IMG/VR virus record: IMGVR_UViG_3300043411_001592
Span: 1-42,762 of that record
Strand: one strand, 5' to 3'
DNA length: 42,762 nt
Origin: a virus
Shown: piece after piece, positions 16,410 to 25,762 of the stretch
Numbering within the stretch: the first letter of the stretch is position 1
Layout: every line of letters begins with the position of its first letter
Notes under the pieces: model-generated
The model's input: only the letters and a program-made list of their open reading frames with translations
Told to the model about the DNA's origin: nothing
Databases searched by the model: none
Made by a program: the position numbers and the translations under genes

Positions 16410-19400
16410 ATGGCCAAGCCGTACCAGGAACCCGACTTCGACGCCATCGAGACGCAGCTGCGCGGGGGAGGCGCCCCCGCCGGCCCGATGACGCCCCCGC
16501 TGGTCCCGGCCTACCCCCAGCAGAAGGAGGCCGACATCCCGGCGGCGAAGGCGCGGGTGGCCGCCGCGGGTGAGGAACGGTTCGCGCTCGGGCACCCCTC
16601 CGACGAGGCCGCATTCCGCGGCATGGAGCTCGCCGACGCTGCGGCCCCGACGCCAGACCCGGTGTCCGAGGACTTCGTGGACCAGCTGGCCCGCTCGTTC
16701 CTCCCGCAGGTGGTGACGCGTGACGGACGTCCGCCCACCGCCATCGAGCGGGCGAAGGCCGCTGCCGAGAACGCGCCGACGCTCGCTCGGCAGATGGCGT
16801 TCCCGGCGGTTGACCTGGCTCGCTGGGGGTTCGAGACGGGGCGGGACATCGCGGAGCCGAACCGGGACCATCCCTCGTACATCAAGACCGGCGACCCGTC
16901 TCGCAACCCGGCCACGCCCGACGATGACCTCGGGACCCCCACCGAGAACGGGGCGCTGTACCTGATGCGTGTCCTCGGGACCGCGGCGGAGGCGGTGGTT
17001 CTGGAGGGAGCCGAGCGCATCCCGGCGCCGGACGTGCAGGCCGCGGTGAACGAGCCCACGTGGACGGGCGCGGCGGCGAAGTACTTCTCGACCATCGGCG
17101 AGTCGACGATGGGGGAGCAGTACCTCGGGTTCAGCCCGGACGATGACCAGCGCGTGCCTGGCTACCTTCGCGGCGTGCTGGAGCGCATCGAGACCGGGTC
17201 GGGGTTGGAGACTGACCTCGGAGAGGGGTTCCGGCGGAAGCTCGGCGACGGGTGGGAGAACAGCGGGTGGGCCCTTGGGCTCGCGCTGTCGGTGGTGACC
17301 GACTGGGAAGGCGCGCTCGTGGCCGGCCCGAAGGCCGTGGCCCGCGTGAGGCGGAGCGCGGCCGCGTTGAAGTCCCTGGTCCCTGCGGGCGAGACGCTGC
17401 CCATCAACCTCGACCTGGAAGCGGTGAAGGGCAACGAGCTGTCCGCTGCGGACTACCTGGGCGACATGTCGGCGGAGGCGGTCGAGTCGGGCCGGATGGC
17501 GCCGGCGAACCTGCCGGAGGCCATCCAGGCGTACGCCGACCAGGCCGCGCAGAACGTGGAAGGGATGTCCTTCCGCGAGCTCGCGGCGGTCGAGGGGTTC
17601 GACCGGCTCCCCGACCTGGCCGATCCGGGGTTCGCGGCTGCCCGCGCCGAGCTTGCCGCCGCGACCGCTGGAGCGGGAGAGGCCGCGCGTGTGGCGGCCG
17701 CACAGCGGAAGCTGCTGGACTACTCCGCGGAGCAGGCGAAGGTGGCGAAGGCGGCGACCTCCGCGGCAACGCGGGCCGAGCTGTACTCCGCGCAGGCGGC
17801 GCGATCTGCGGAGGACGCGCGCGCGAACATCGAGAAGGCGAAGCTCGGCGCGAAGGAGACGGCGCAGGCCGGCGTGGCGGCTGCTCGGGCGCGGGTGGAG
17901 GAGGCGGTGAAGGCGGCGAAGGCGGCCCCCGCGAAGACCCCGGAGGCGAAGGAGGCGAAGGCCGCGGTGACCTCCGCCCGAGAGGCGCTCGTCCTGGCGC
18001 AGCAGCGCGTGAAGGTGGCGGTGGAGGAGGTGGAGAACGGCGTGGCCGAGCTGGAGGATGCGGCGGCCAAGGCGTCCCGCAAGGCCGAGAACGCCGCCCG
18101 AGTGGCCGTGGCGAAGGAGACCGCGGCGCAGGAGGCAGCGGCGGCGGCGAAGGCCGGCGTGGGCGTGGCCCCCGTGCCCGGTGGAACGCCCGGCCTGGAC
18201 CCGGGGGCGTTCGAGCTGCGGCGGGTGCGGGACGCCACCGGCAAGAGCGTGGAGCGCCCGAAGCTGCCGCCGGGCGAGGGCATCGTGTACAACGCCGCCG
18301 ACTTCTGGCGCCAGGTGACCGCCATCTACAAGCGCGCCCGAACGGACGGAGTCCTGTCGCCGATCGGGTACCACATCAACCGCGGCGAGGGGTTCCGCCG
18401 GATGGCCGACGCCTTGCAGCAGTCGGTGGACGACCCGGTGTACACGCTGCGGAGCCGGCTCGGAGACGTGGTCGAGCAGGGCGTGGGGTCGCTGGAGCAG
18501 GTGACCGCGCTGATGCTCAAGCGCTCGCTCGACGGCGACGAGGTGTGGTACGGCACCCGCCGGCCGGTGTACCGGTGGCGGAAGGTGGTGGACGAAGCAA
18601 GCCAGGCGTCCAAGCCGGCCATCGGTGCGGACTACTTCTTCGCGTCGGACGTGGAGCGGCGGCTCGCCGTCCTCCTCCGCAAGAGCGACCCCCGGGCGAA
18701 CCCGGTGCGGCTGCGCTCGACGGTGCCGGCCCCTCTCAAGCCCACCCCGGGGCAGACCATCGGCGCGGCGCTCGCTCGCACGGTCACCGGCGGCCCCCCG
18801 GCTGCCGCTGTTCGGCCGAGCTCGCGCACCGCAGAGGTCATCCGGGAGGCGTACCGGCTCGCCATCCGAGACCGGCTCGGCACCGACCGGCTCAAGATGC
18901 TCCCGACGGGTGCGATGGTCCCGCTCGAAGACCACAAGCTCATCCTCGCCCGCGCCGCGGAGCTTGTGGGGTTGTCCAGCACGCAGGCGTTCGAGTTCGT
19001 TGCCGGCCGGCTCCAGCTGTCCGAGGCGCAGGTGGAGAGCATGCGCCGTCTCGTCCCCACGTTCGACCCGGGCATCCCCGACAAGGCCGCCCGAGCTGGG
19101 GCGTACGAGGCCGCGCGGCTCGCCGCCATCCGGTCCGTCGCCCCCGCGTTCGCCGACGCCCGGTACCGCATCCAGGGGGTGCGGCCGCTCATGGAGCGGA
19201 TGCTCGGCGCGTTCAAGGACGCCGGGCTCAAGCGGTTCAAGGCGGACCGGTGGTTCGAGCGGGGCGCCATCGGGTGGTTCGTCACCGGGTTCTCCGAGCG
19301 CTTCATGCGCGATGCCCTGGACCGGATGCCGCCCACCGTGCGGACCGCCTGGAAGAAGCTGGGGCTCCAGATCGGGCAGCTGGCCGACGAGCTCGCGCGG

Positions 19401-21731
19401 GAGATTCGGGGCACCGCTGACCCCGAGGAGGCGCTCCGCGCCACGATGATGCGGTCCGGCATCCCGCACCGAGAGGAGCTGGACATGGCGGCGCGGGCGC
19501 TCGACGCCAACGTGGACCCGCTCAAGGTCCGGGACGAGGTCCGGACCCGCTGGACCGGCACCGACCGCCCGACCTGGCTCGACCACGAAGACGACCTCAT
19601 CGTACGCGCCGGTCTCCGGCGCTGGGCGTGGGCGACCCGCGGGCGCGCGGCCAGCATCGCGCGGGAGTACTTGCTCGTGAACTTTGCCGTGGCCGGCCAG
19701 AAGGTCGACGCCGACTCGGCCCTCTACGACGCGGTCATGAAGCTCCCGGACGAGGACATGTTCCCCCTGTTCGAGGAGATCGGGCACCGCGGCGACGTGG
19801 CCGGCCCCATCCTGCGCGCAGCGTTCGAACAGCGGTTCCCCGGGAAGGCGCTCCCGGACACGCAAGAGGTCCTCATCGCGTTCGCGCTCCACCTTCGCGC
19901 GAAGTCGCGGATGGGCGAGGCGTTCGAGCGGATGGTGCGGCAGGGGATGGCCGTCCGCCGCTCGGACCCGCGCGTCCCCACGCTGGAAGCGGTGATGAAC
20001 GGCTCCGAGCGCACGTGGAACGAGGCCGCGCAGCGGTGGGACTACCACTACACCTCGGCTCAGGTGGAGTGGGCACGCAACCGGCTCCGAGACTGGGGCA
20101 TCGAGCCCGGAGCGGGCGGCACGCTCGTCGACGCGAAGGGGAACAGCACGGGCGTGCTGGTCCCCGCCTTCCTGCGGGACGAGGTGGCCCGCCTGTTCGA
20201 GGTCGGGGTGGTCAGCTCGCGCGAGATGACCGGCTACCAGGCAGCAAACCGGCTATTCCGCCTGTTCAAGGAGGCCCACACCCACGGCATCCTGCTGCCC
20301 AACCCCTCTCACTTCCTCGGGCAGGCGCTCGGCGTCCTGCCCGCGCTCGCGACCAACCAGGGGCTCGGAGGGGCTACCTCGGCTCTGGGCACCCTGATGT
20401 ACCGACACCCCGGCCTCGTGGGCTCCCTGACCCGTCGGCTGGGCGGGAAGGGGTTCCCGGAGTTCCTCTCCCGCTCCCCCGATGCCGACCTGCTCCGGAC
20501 GGTGGACGGGTCGGTGCACTTCGTGGACGAGCTGGAGCGCGTCGCCCGGGACTTCCAGCTCGGGGAGACCCGGACGGACTTCGAGGTGGCCGACTCCCTC
20601 CGGGAAGTCCTGGTCCACGAAGACGCCGGCCCCCTCCAGTGGCGCCGCATCAAGACCGGCGCCGCGTGGTGGCAGTCCCAGATCCGCGACTTCGCCGGCG
20701 CGTTCGACATGAACGCCCGCCTGGCGGTGTACGTCGACCTCGTGCGGCAGGGCAAGCCGCTGGAGGAGGCAGCGCTTGAGGCGCGCCAGGCGGTCCTCGA
20801 CTTCCGGGACCTGACCCCGTACGAGTCGAAGTACCTCCGACTGGTGTTCACGTTCTACGCATTCATGAGGAAGAACGCAGACTCGTACATGCGTGCACTG
20901 CTGCTTCACCCGGCGCGGGTGCTCGGGCAGATGCGCCTCGCCCACGGGTCGCTCACCAGCTCGGGCCTGACCGACGTCGAGCTCGGTGGGATGACGGACG
21001 CGGACAGCGCCCGGATGACGGTCTACGAAGACCGGGAGGTGGTGTCGGAGGAGGGCCGGCCACACCCGGCCTACCGCCTCAACCGGGTCGCGAGTTCGCC
21101 GCTCGGGGTGGCCGAGTGGCTTGGAACTATGCGCATGATCCTTCCCATTCCTGGGTCCGGACCCGACACGCAGGCGCTGCTTCAGTCGGTGAACCCGCTC
21201 GCGCAGGCCATCGCCATTCCGCTCCAGGGGCGCCGCCTGGAGACGACGTTCGAGCGCGCGTGGGCGAACCGCATCCCGCCCGTGCTGCTCGACCTGCCGT
21301 GGGGTGGAGACATGCTGGCCGATGCCGTCGGAGCTGGGTGGGAGCCGCTCACCGCCACCGATGACCCGCTCGTGGCCGACGATGACGCCACCCTCGAAGC
21401 CGGTGCCCCGGCCTACTGGTCCGCGGGCTCCCCCTCGACCACCGCAAGCCCGGCCGCGCGCAAGACGCAACGGCTGTTGTGGCAGGAGTTCCTCGTGTTC
21501 TTCGGGCGCCCGATGCGCGAGACCGAAGCGCTCGCGGAGGCCATCGGGCTCGACGAGACGCCGCCGAACGTCACCCAGTCCGAGGCCGCGTTCGACTACC
21601 TCACCGGGTTCAAGCACCGGCCGGTGCTGAATGAGGAGCACGTGAAGCGCCGGCGCCGGGCGAAGCTGGAGGCCGAGCTCGGGGCGGTCGCGAACGAGGT
21701 GCGCCCGCCGGAGGACGTTGGACCGAGGTAA
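16410..21731 (+). CDS. Giant polyvalent-type protein, probably carried in the virion
   Basis: At 1773 residues this is the largest gene. The first ~60 residues are disordered and Pro-rich. Residues ~407-583 form an Ala/Lys/Glu coiled coil. The ~1277-1517 region (NPSHFLGQALGVLPA; DFAGAFDMNARLAVYVDLVR; DFRDLTPYESKYLRLVFTFY; FMRKNADSYMRALLLHP) resembles LPD38-type modules of large polyvalent phage proteins, which are thought to be delivered with the genome. The size and place after two internal-protein candidates suggest a T7 gp16-like ejected protein. I find no clear catalytic motif. GGAGGG precedes the ATG. It is too long to be a fibre and lacks fibre repeats. Confidence 0.7.
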   Translation: MAKPYQEPDFDAIETQLRGGGAPAGPMTPPLVPAYPQQKEADIPAAKARVAAAGEERFALGHPSDEAAFRGMELADAAAPTPDPVSEDFVDQLARSFLPQVVTRDGRPPTAIERAKAAAENAPTLARQMAFPAVDLARWGFETGRDIAEPNRDHPSYIKTGDPSRNPATPDDDLGTPTENGALYLMRVLGTAAEAVVLEGAERIPAPDVQAAVNEPTWTGAAAKYFSTIGESTMGEQYLGFSPDDDQRVPGYLRGVLERIETGSGLETDLGEGFRRKLGDGWENSGWALGLALSVVTDWEGALVAGPKAVARVRRSAAALKSLVPAGETLPINLDLEAVKGNELSAADYLGDMSAEAVESGRMAPANLPEAIQAYADQAAQNVEGMSFRELAAVEGFDRLPDLADPGFAAARAELAAATAGAGEAARVAAAQRKLLDYSAEQAKVAKAATSAATRAELYSAQAARSAEDARANIEKAKLGAKETAQAGVAAARARVEEAVKAAKAAPAKTPEAKEAKAAVTSAREALVLAQQRVKVAVEEVENGVAELEDAAAKASRKAENAARVAVAKETAAQEAAAAAKAGVGVAPVPGGTPGLDPGAFELRRVRDATGKSVERPKLPPGEGIVYNAADFWRQVTAIYKRARTDGVLSPIGYHINRGEGFRRMADALQQSVDDPVYTLRSRLGDVVEQGVGSLEQVTALMLKRSLDGDEVWYGTRRPVYRWRKVVDEASQASKPAIGADYFFASDVERRLAVLLRKSDPRANPVRLRSTVPAPLKPTPGQTIGAALARTVTGGPPAAAVRPSSRTAEVIREAYRLAIRDRLGTDRLKMLPTGAMVPLEDHKLILARAAELVGLSSTQAFEFVAGRLQLSEAQVESMRRLVPTFDPGIPDKAARAGAYEAARLAAIRSVAPAFADARYRIQGVRPLMERMLGAFKDAGLKRFKADRWFERGAIGWFVTGFSERFMRDALDRMPPTVRTAWKKLGLQIGQLADELAREIRGTADPEEALRATMMRSGIPHREELDMAARALDANVDPLKVRDEVRTRWTGTDRPTWLDHEDDLIVRAGLRRWAWATRGRAASIAREYLLVNFAVAGQKVDADSALYDAVMKLPDEDMFPLFEEIGHRGDVAGPILRAAFEQRFPGKALPDTQEVLIAFALHLRAKSRMGEAFERMVRQGMAVRRSDPRVPTLEAVMNGSERTWNEAAQRWDYHYTSAQVEWARNRLRDWGIEPGAGGTLVDAKGNSTGVLVPAFLRDEVARLFEVGVVSSREMTGYQAANRLFRLFKEAHTHGILLPNPSHFLGQALGVLPALATNQGLGGATSALGTLMYRHPGLVGSLTRRLGGKGFPEFLSRSPDADLLRTVDGSVHFVDELERVARDFQLGETRTDFEVADSLREVLVHEDAGPLQWRRIKTGAAWWQSQIRDFAGAFDMNARLAVYVDLVRQGKPLEEAALEARQAVLDFRDLTPYESKYLRLVFTFYAFMRKNADSYMRALLLHPARVLGQMRLAHGSLTSSGLTDVELGGMTDADSARMTVYEDREVVSEEGRPHPAYRLNRVASSPLGVAEWLGTMRMILPIPGSGPDTQALLQSVNPLAQAIAIPLQGRRLETTFERAWANRIPPVLLDLPWGGDMLADAVGAGWEPLTATDDPLVADDDATLEAGAPAYWSAGSPSTTASPAARKTQRLLWQEFLVFFGRPMRETEALAEAIGLDETPPNVTQSEAAFDYLTGFKHRPVLNEEHVKRRRRAKLEAELGAVANEVRPPEDVGPR

Positions 21732-21749
21732 GCTACCCCCGAGGTGCTG

Positions 21750-22211
21750 ATGCGGTACGGGAAGGTGATCACCGTCGACAACGTCATCAACGCGGGGGCG
21801 GGCACCACGTACACGTGGTGGTACAACGGCGCTCCGCCGGGGTTCGGGCTCATCCCGGACGCAAGCCGCAACTCCCCGCCGTGTGGGCGGCTGCTCGGCG
21901 TCGGCGTGCAGCAGCTCGCGACCGGCAGCGGCTGGGTTCTGTCCAGCTTGCAGCTGTACGTGGTCCACCGCGACCCGACACAGAACAGCTTCGCGTTCCC
22001 CATCGGCGGCGGCGCGGTGCTGTACGACTCGGGCCCGAAGACCGTGGGTCTCGTGGCGTCGGACACGGCCACGATGTTCGACGACGTGTTCGGCGAGTTC
22101 TCGCCGGCGTTCGGTTCGGGCCACCTCGCCATCGGCTTCCAGTGGTCGGCGGTGGGTGCCGGGTCGTCGACCATCCGGACGTTCCTCCACACCGAGCTGG
22201 AGGCCCCGTGA
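21750..22211 (+). CDS. Small beta-rich virion protein
   Basis: ATG 21750 follows GAGG by five bases; an in-frame GTG at 21744 overlaps that site and is less likely. The 153-residue protein is beta-rich and aromatic (TTYTWWYNGAPPGFGLIP, SSLQLYVVHRDPTQNSF), ending FLHTELEAP. No family is recognised. It opens the fibre-like gene cluster, overlaps the next GTG by four bases, and may be a fibre subunit or adaptor. Confidence 0.68.
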   Translation: MRYGKVITVDNVINAGAGTTYTWWYNGAPPGFGLIPDASRNSPPCGRLLGVGVQQLATGSGWVLSSLQLYVVHRDPTQNSFAFPIGGGAVLYDSGPKTVGLVASDTATMFDDVFGEFSPAFGSGHLAIGFQWSAVGAGSSTIRTFLHTELEAP

Positions 22212-22948
22212 ACATCCCGAACCCGCAGTCCACGCGCGAGTACCCGGGCGGAGGCTTCCCCCGGTTCTTCCGGCCGACCATCGCCGGGCTCCCGACGGCG
22301 GACCCGGGCGCTGTCGCATCGGCGGCCATCCGTGTGCGGCGAGGCCGCTTCACGTTCGCGAGCGGGACCCCCGCCTCGGTGTCGCGCCTCCCCTCCGCGA
22401 TGGCGGTGTGGGAGGTCCAGGGTCTGCACGACCTGGTGTCCCGCGGGATGTCGACGGTCGACATCGGGAACATCATCCAGGCGTCGCTGTTCGTGGACCA
22501 GGCCGTGGCCCCGACGGACGAGGTGTTCGCCGTCGGCTTCTCCGCGGGCGCGGTGAGCGCCGCCAACGTCGGCGTGGCGTGCATGCTGGAGGCCGTGGCG
22601 GGCGTGTGGCGCGCGCAGCACGCCGTGAACACCGGCGCCGGATGGGCCATCACCAACGCGGCGGCGACCGCGGCGAGCACCCGGGGCGTCCTGCTCCAGT
22701 GCCCGACCGGGACGGCCACGACCCAGGGGCGCCCGAGCGCGGTGCCGTACGACTCGGGTCGGGCGCGGGTGGTGACCGCCAACTCCCAGACCGCGCCCAC
22801 CACCTCGGCGGTGGCCGGCGGGTGGGACCGGTTCTTCGTCGGCGCCGGGTGGGCGACCGGTGTGGGTGGCGTGGGGCGCACGGTCACGCTCGACGTGTCC
22901 GCGCTCCTGATGAAGCTCGAACAGCTGGCCGACTTCGGAATCGCGTAG
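22208..22948 (+). CDS. Putative tail fibre or spike protein
   Basis: The GTG start at 22208 lies in a GTGA overlap and yields 246 residues. The sequence is low in charge, Ala/Gly/Thr/Val-rich and beta-prone (RVRRGRFTFASGTPASVSRL, TLDVSALLMKLEQLADFGIA), typical of virion surface proteins. It sits between another small beta protein and an SGNH-like hydrolase. No enzymatic residues stand out. Probably a host-contact protein. Confidence 0.62.
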   Translation: MNIPNPQSTREYPGGGFPRFFRPTIAGLPTADPGAVASAAIRVRRGRFTFASGTPASVSRLPSAMAVWEVQGLHDLVSRGMSTVDIGNIIQASLFVDQAVAPTDEVFAVGFSAGAVSAANVGVACMLEAVAGVWRAQHAVNTGAGWAITNAAATAASTRGVLLQCPTGTATTQGRPSAVPYDSGRARVVTANSQTAPTTSAVAGGWDRFFVGAGWATGVGGVGRTVTLDVSALLMKLEQLADFGIA

Positions 22949-22956
22949 GAGGTCCC

Positions 22957-23736
22957 GTGCTGCGTCCCGTCCCTGACTTCCCCTGGCGGCCGGCGATGGC
23001 GAAGGTGGCGACGCCGGTGATCTGCTCCCGGTTCGGCTTCGTCACGCATTCCTACGGAAACGCGACGTTCGCCGATGCTACCTGGGGCGGCGTGGCCGTG
23101 CAGGCCGGGTGGACGTTCTGGGATGAGGGGGTGGCGCAGGCGGTGTACCCCAACCTGTCGCCGAAGTTCCCGGCCGGCGTGGGCTACCTCATCGACCGCG
23201 CCATCGTGAACGGGGCGGCGGGCGGATGGGTGGCCCGCCGCTCCACCAACGGCATCAACGTCAACTACCCCGACGCATACGCGCAGCTCTACGAGCTCAA
23301 GGCCGACGAGACGGCGCTCGGTGGCACGCTCGACGTGCTGTTCCCGTGGTACGGGGCGAACGACGCCCAGACGGCGGAGGAGGCTGGGTTCTTCGCATCC
23401 GAGTTCGGGGGAAAGACCAGCGCGACGGCTAATAGTTCGTTCGAACACTACATCCGAGAGGCCCGCCTGCTGTTCCCGAAGGCGTTGATCCTCCTGATGG
23501 GGGAGAAGACCTCGGACGCGGGCGCCTACCCGTACGTGGCCGATGGGACGATGGACCGGGTCCGGCAGCGCATCGCCGGGACCGTCCCGGGGTGCCGCTG
23601 GGTCGACATCCTCCTTCCGTCGGGCACCGCGCCGGCCGGCTGCACGCTCGGCGTGGACACCATCCACTTGAGCGCGAATGCCACCGGGTACGGCGAGGCG
23701 ATGCTTCGCGCGTCCGCGAACAACTGGCGGGGCTGA
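22957..23736 (+). CDS. SGNH/SASA-like hydrolase, putative tail esterase
   Basis: The 259-residue protein starts at GTG 22957, four bases after TAGGAGG. It shows an SGNH-style set: S32 in THSYGNA where GDS or GQS would be, N135 in WYGANDA, and D234/H237 in VDTIHLS, followed by NATGYGEAM. The order and spacing fit SGNH esterases such as the SASA and carbohydrate esterase groups. In this fibre cluster it could remove acetyl groups from capsule or O-antigen during adsorption. The first block is atypical, so activity is not assured. Its stop overlaps the next start. Confidence 0.58.
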   Translation: MLRPVPDFPWRPAMAKVATPVICSRFGFVTHSYGNATFADATWGGVAVQAGWTFWDEGVAQAVYPNLSPKFPAGVGYLIDRAIVNGAAGGWVARRSTNGINVNYPDAYAQLYELKADETALGGTLDVLFPWYGANDAQTAEEAGFFASEFGGKTSATANSSFEHYIREARLLFPKALILLMGEKTSDAGAYPYVADGTMDRVRQRIAGTVPGCRWVDILLPSGTAPAGCTLGVDTIHLSANATGYGEAMLRASANNWRG

Positions 23737-24254
23737 TGGCCGAGGTCCGCTACGACATCGGACGGCGGCGGCTCCAGTACCACCGCGGCGGGAACCGGTG
23801 GGCGGACGTGGCCGGGGGCACGCTCACCAGCGACGACGCGGCGAAGATCGCGGCGTCGGTCGTGCCGGCGGGCGGCGGGAGCGGACCGGCGCTCGGCACC
23901 ACGGTGGTCACCGAGACGGCATTCGGTCAGGCGTCGGCGGTCGGCACCTCTGCCAACGCGGCGCGCGAGGACCACTCGCACGGGACTCCGGCTGCTCCCT
24001 CCGGTGGTGGCCTGTGGGGGACAACCACCGTCAACCTGGGGACGAACGCCGTTAACGGCTCGTTCACCATCGCGGACGGCGCGATCACTGCCGGGATGAA
24101 GCTGGTGGTGGCCTGGCTCGCGGTGGACGATGAGCCGGAGTTCGACGGCATCGCCTGCGCTGCGCGCCTCGCGACGGCGGGCTCGGTGGTGGTCCACTGG
24201 CGGGCTACGGGTCCACGCAACGGGGACCACGTCTTCGTCTACGGGGGTGGGTGA
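23736..24254 (+). CDS. Putative tail fibre protein with DHSHG motif
   Basis: This 172-residue protein begins in a TGATG overlap. The N-terminus (MAEVRYDIGRRRLQYHRGGN) looks like a virion anchor. The segment ASAVGTSANAAREDHSHGTP is a motif often found in phage fibres, where a GTS...REDHxHG loop ends a repeat unit. The C-terminus is beta (GMKLVVAWLAVDDEPEFDG). It is likely a short fibre or fibre linker. Motif recognition is from general knowledge, without a database search. Confidence 0.66.
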   Translation: MAEVRYDIGRRRLQYHRGGNRWADVAGGTLTSDDAAKIAASVVPAGGGSGPALGTTVVTETAFGQASAVGTSANAAREDHSHGTPAAPSGGGLWGTTTVNLGTNAVNGSFTIADGAITAGMKLVVAWLAVDDEPEFDGIACAARLATAGSVVVHWRATGPRNGDHVFVYGGG

Positions 24255-24898
24255 TGGCACGAATCGAGGGCGCTGGAGCCGCGAACAAGGCCCAGGTCGA
24301 GAGCAACGGCGCGCTGCGGGTGGCCGTCGCTCCTGGGCGAGGGCCGATGTTCGCCATCGGTGAGCAGACCGGCACCCTCGCGGCGGCCCTCGCGGCCAAC
24401 GCGTGTGTGTTCGCGATGCGGCTCGACCCGGGCGCGGCGCTCAACGCCTACATCACCCGCCTCCGGTTGAGCTTCACCACCATCGCGGCGTTCACCGTCC
24501 CCGTGACGGCGGGACGGCGGCTCCAGGTCATCCGCGGTTCCGGCGCGGCGGCGGCCTCGGGCACCGCGGTGGCGGTGGTCATCCCGCATGAGACGGGGGT
24601 GAGCTCGGAGTTCGCCGCAGCGAACGGCGGCGACGTTCGAATCTCGGCGTTGGCCGCCCTCACGGTAACCGGCATCACCTTCGAGGCGAACCCGCTCCGC
24701 ACGATGACGCTGGCCCACGTTGGCGCCGCCGGCGCCTTCATGGAGCAGCTCTACGAGCTGGAGTCGGAGGCCCCCATCGTGCTCCAGCCGGGGCAGCTGC
24801 TCGCCGTTCGAACGCCCGTCGCGATGGACGCGGCTGGCACGTGGCAGCTCGGCGTGAACACCTCGTGGTACGAGGCCCCCGCGCCAACCGCGCTCTGA
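24254..24898 (+). CDS. Beta-rich virion protein at the end of the fibre cluster
   Basis: ATG 24254 is preferred to the adjacent in-frame GTG at 24251. The protein is 214 residues, Ala-rich and mainly beta (NAYITRLRLSFTTIAAFTVP, QLLAVRTPVAMDAAGTWQLG). It resembles hypothetical receptor-binding or capsid-fibre proteins seen near phage fibre genes. No enzymatic residue pattern is visible. The stop is followed by a 36-base gap with a TACACT box and GGGAGG for the next gene. Confidence 0.62.
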   Translation: MARIEGAGAANKAQVESNGALRVAVAPGRGPMFAIGEQTGTLAAALAANACVFAMRLDPGAALNAYITRLRLSFTTIAAFTVPVTAGRRLQVIRGSGAAAASGTAVAVVIPHETGVSSEFAAANGGDVRISALAALTVTGITFEANPLRTMTLAHVGAAGAFMEQLYELESEAPIVLQPGQLLAVRTPVAMDAAGTWQLGVNTSWYEAPAPTAL

Positions 24899-24934
24899 CC
24901 TGGGTTCCGGGGTACACTTCCCTCGGGAGGTCGT

Positions 24935-25228
24935 ATGAAGGCGGCAACGGCAATCACGGTGGCGAAGACGGTGGGCCAGCTCGGCCCCCTGGCGTTGAAG
25001 GTGGCCGAGGACATCCTGCCGTATGTGTCCGACGGCAACGTGTCGTACGAGGACATCCGGGTGCTGGCGCAGCAGTTCGCCGAGCAGCATCCCGACCTCG
25101 TGAAGGTGAAGGTCAACGGCATCGACATCGTGGGCCCGGAGGAGGAGGAGGCCGCGGTGCTGTTCGTGGCCGGGGTGGTCGCGAACGCGGTGAAGGCGGC
25201 CCGGCAAGATCCGTACGGGCCGTTCTGA
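24935..25228 (+). CDS. Hypothetical protein before the lysis genes
   Basis: This 97-residue protein has a good GGGAGG site. It is helical with hydrophobic patches (TAITVAKTVGQLGPLALKVA and AAVLFVAGVVANAVKAA), but acidic residues lie between and no clean membrane span is evident. Its TGA overlaps the next ATG. Similar small proteins beside holins in other phages are uncharacterised. A lysis-timing or virion role is possible but unproven. Confidence 0.65.
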   Translation: MKAATAITVAKTVGQLGPLALKVAEDILPYVSDGNVSYEDIRVLAQQFAEQHPDLVKVKVNGIDIVGPEEEEAAVLFVAGVVANAVKAARQDPYGPF

Positions 25229-25551
25229 TGGCGCCGCCGCCGGACCTCGACCTTCACGTGAAGGTCGCCAAGCTGGAGGAACGGCTGGAACACCACGCCG
25301 TTCGCTCCGACGAGCGCCACGCGGAGGTGATGTCGGCGCTGGCCGAGCTCCGCGGCGAGCGGTCGAAGGACGCCCCGTTCCGCTCGCGCGGGGCGACGCC
25401 GACCTTCACGCTCCAGGCGAAGGGCGCGGTGAGGGAATGGCTCCCGCTCATCGCCTTCATCCTCTCCGCGCTCGGCGTCGGAGCTGGTGTGGGCGGCTGG
25501 ACGATGACCCAGGCCGAGAAGGCATCGGAGCAGAGCTCCGATGCCCCGTGA
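25228..25551 (+). CDS. Holin-like protein (coiled coil plus C-terminal membrane segment)
   Basis: This 107-residue protein has an N-terminal charged coiled coil (residues ~8-45) and one hydrophobic span near ~71-92 (LPLIAFILSALGVGAGVGGW). The layout matches XhlA-type holins and related lysis proteins. It lies two genes before an M15 peptidase, in the usual lysis cassette position. With one membrane span it would insert N-in or N-out; topology cannot be fixed. An Rz-like spanin is less likely, as there is no N-terminal anchor. Confidence 0.6.
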   Translation: MAPPPDLDLHVKVAKLEERLEHHAVRSDERHAEVMSALAELRGERSKDAPFRSRGATPTFTLQAKGAVREWLPLIAFILSALGVGAGVGGWTMTQAEKASEQSSDAP

Positions 25552-25762
25552 ACCCCACATCCACCGGGCCTACCAGGCAGACTGGTGGCCTGCCGCGAAG
25601 GCGCTCGCCGACGCCGGGTTCGACCCCATCATCCTCGACCCGGACGCCGAGGGGGATGAGGACTTCTTCGACGGCAACGAGGACCACGGCGTGATCTCGG
25701 TCAAGGCGCACGTGGGCCTCGGGTGGGTGGTGCTCGTCAACCAGACCCAGGAGACCCCGTGA
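25541..25762 (+). CDS. Small hypothetical protein in the lysis cassette
   Basis: This 73-residue acidic protein (DPDAEGDEDFFDGNEDHG) overlaps the holin-like gene by 11 bases, and its stop overlaps the next GTG by four (GTGA). The overlaps support translation. It lacks a membrane segment or signal. It could be a soluble accessory of lysis or a virion protein. No family is recognised. Confidence 0.6.
   Translation: MPREPHIHRAYQADWWPAAKALADAGFDPIILDPDAEGDEDFFDGNEDHGVISVKAHVGLGWVVLVNQTQETP

Noticed and set aside
16023-20048. Minus-strand ORF of over 1300 codons opposite the giant gene
   Set aside because: Same GC-driven shadow effect. The plus-strand genes there have ribosome sites, coupled starts and domain-like sequence.
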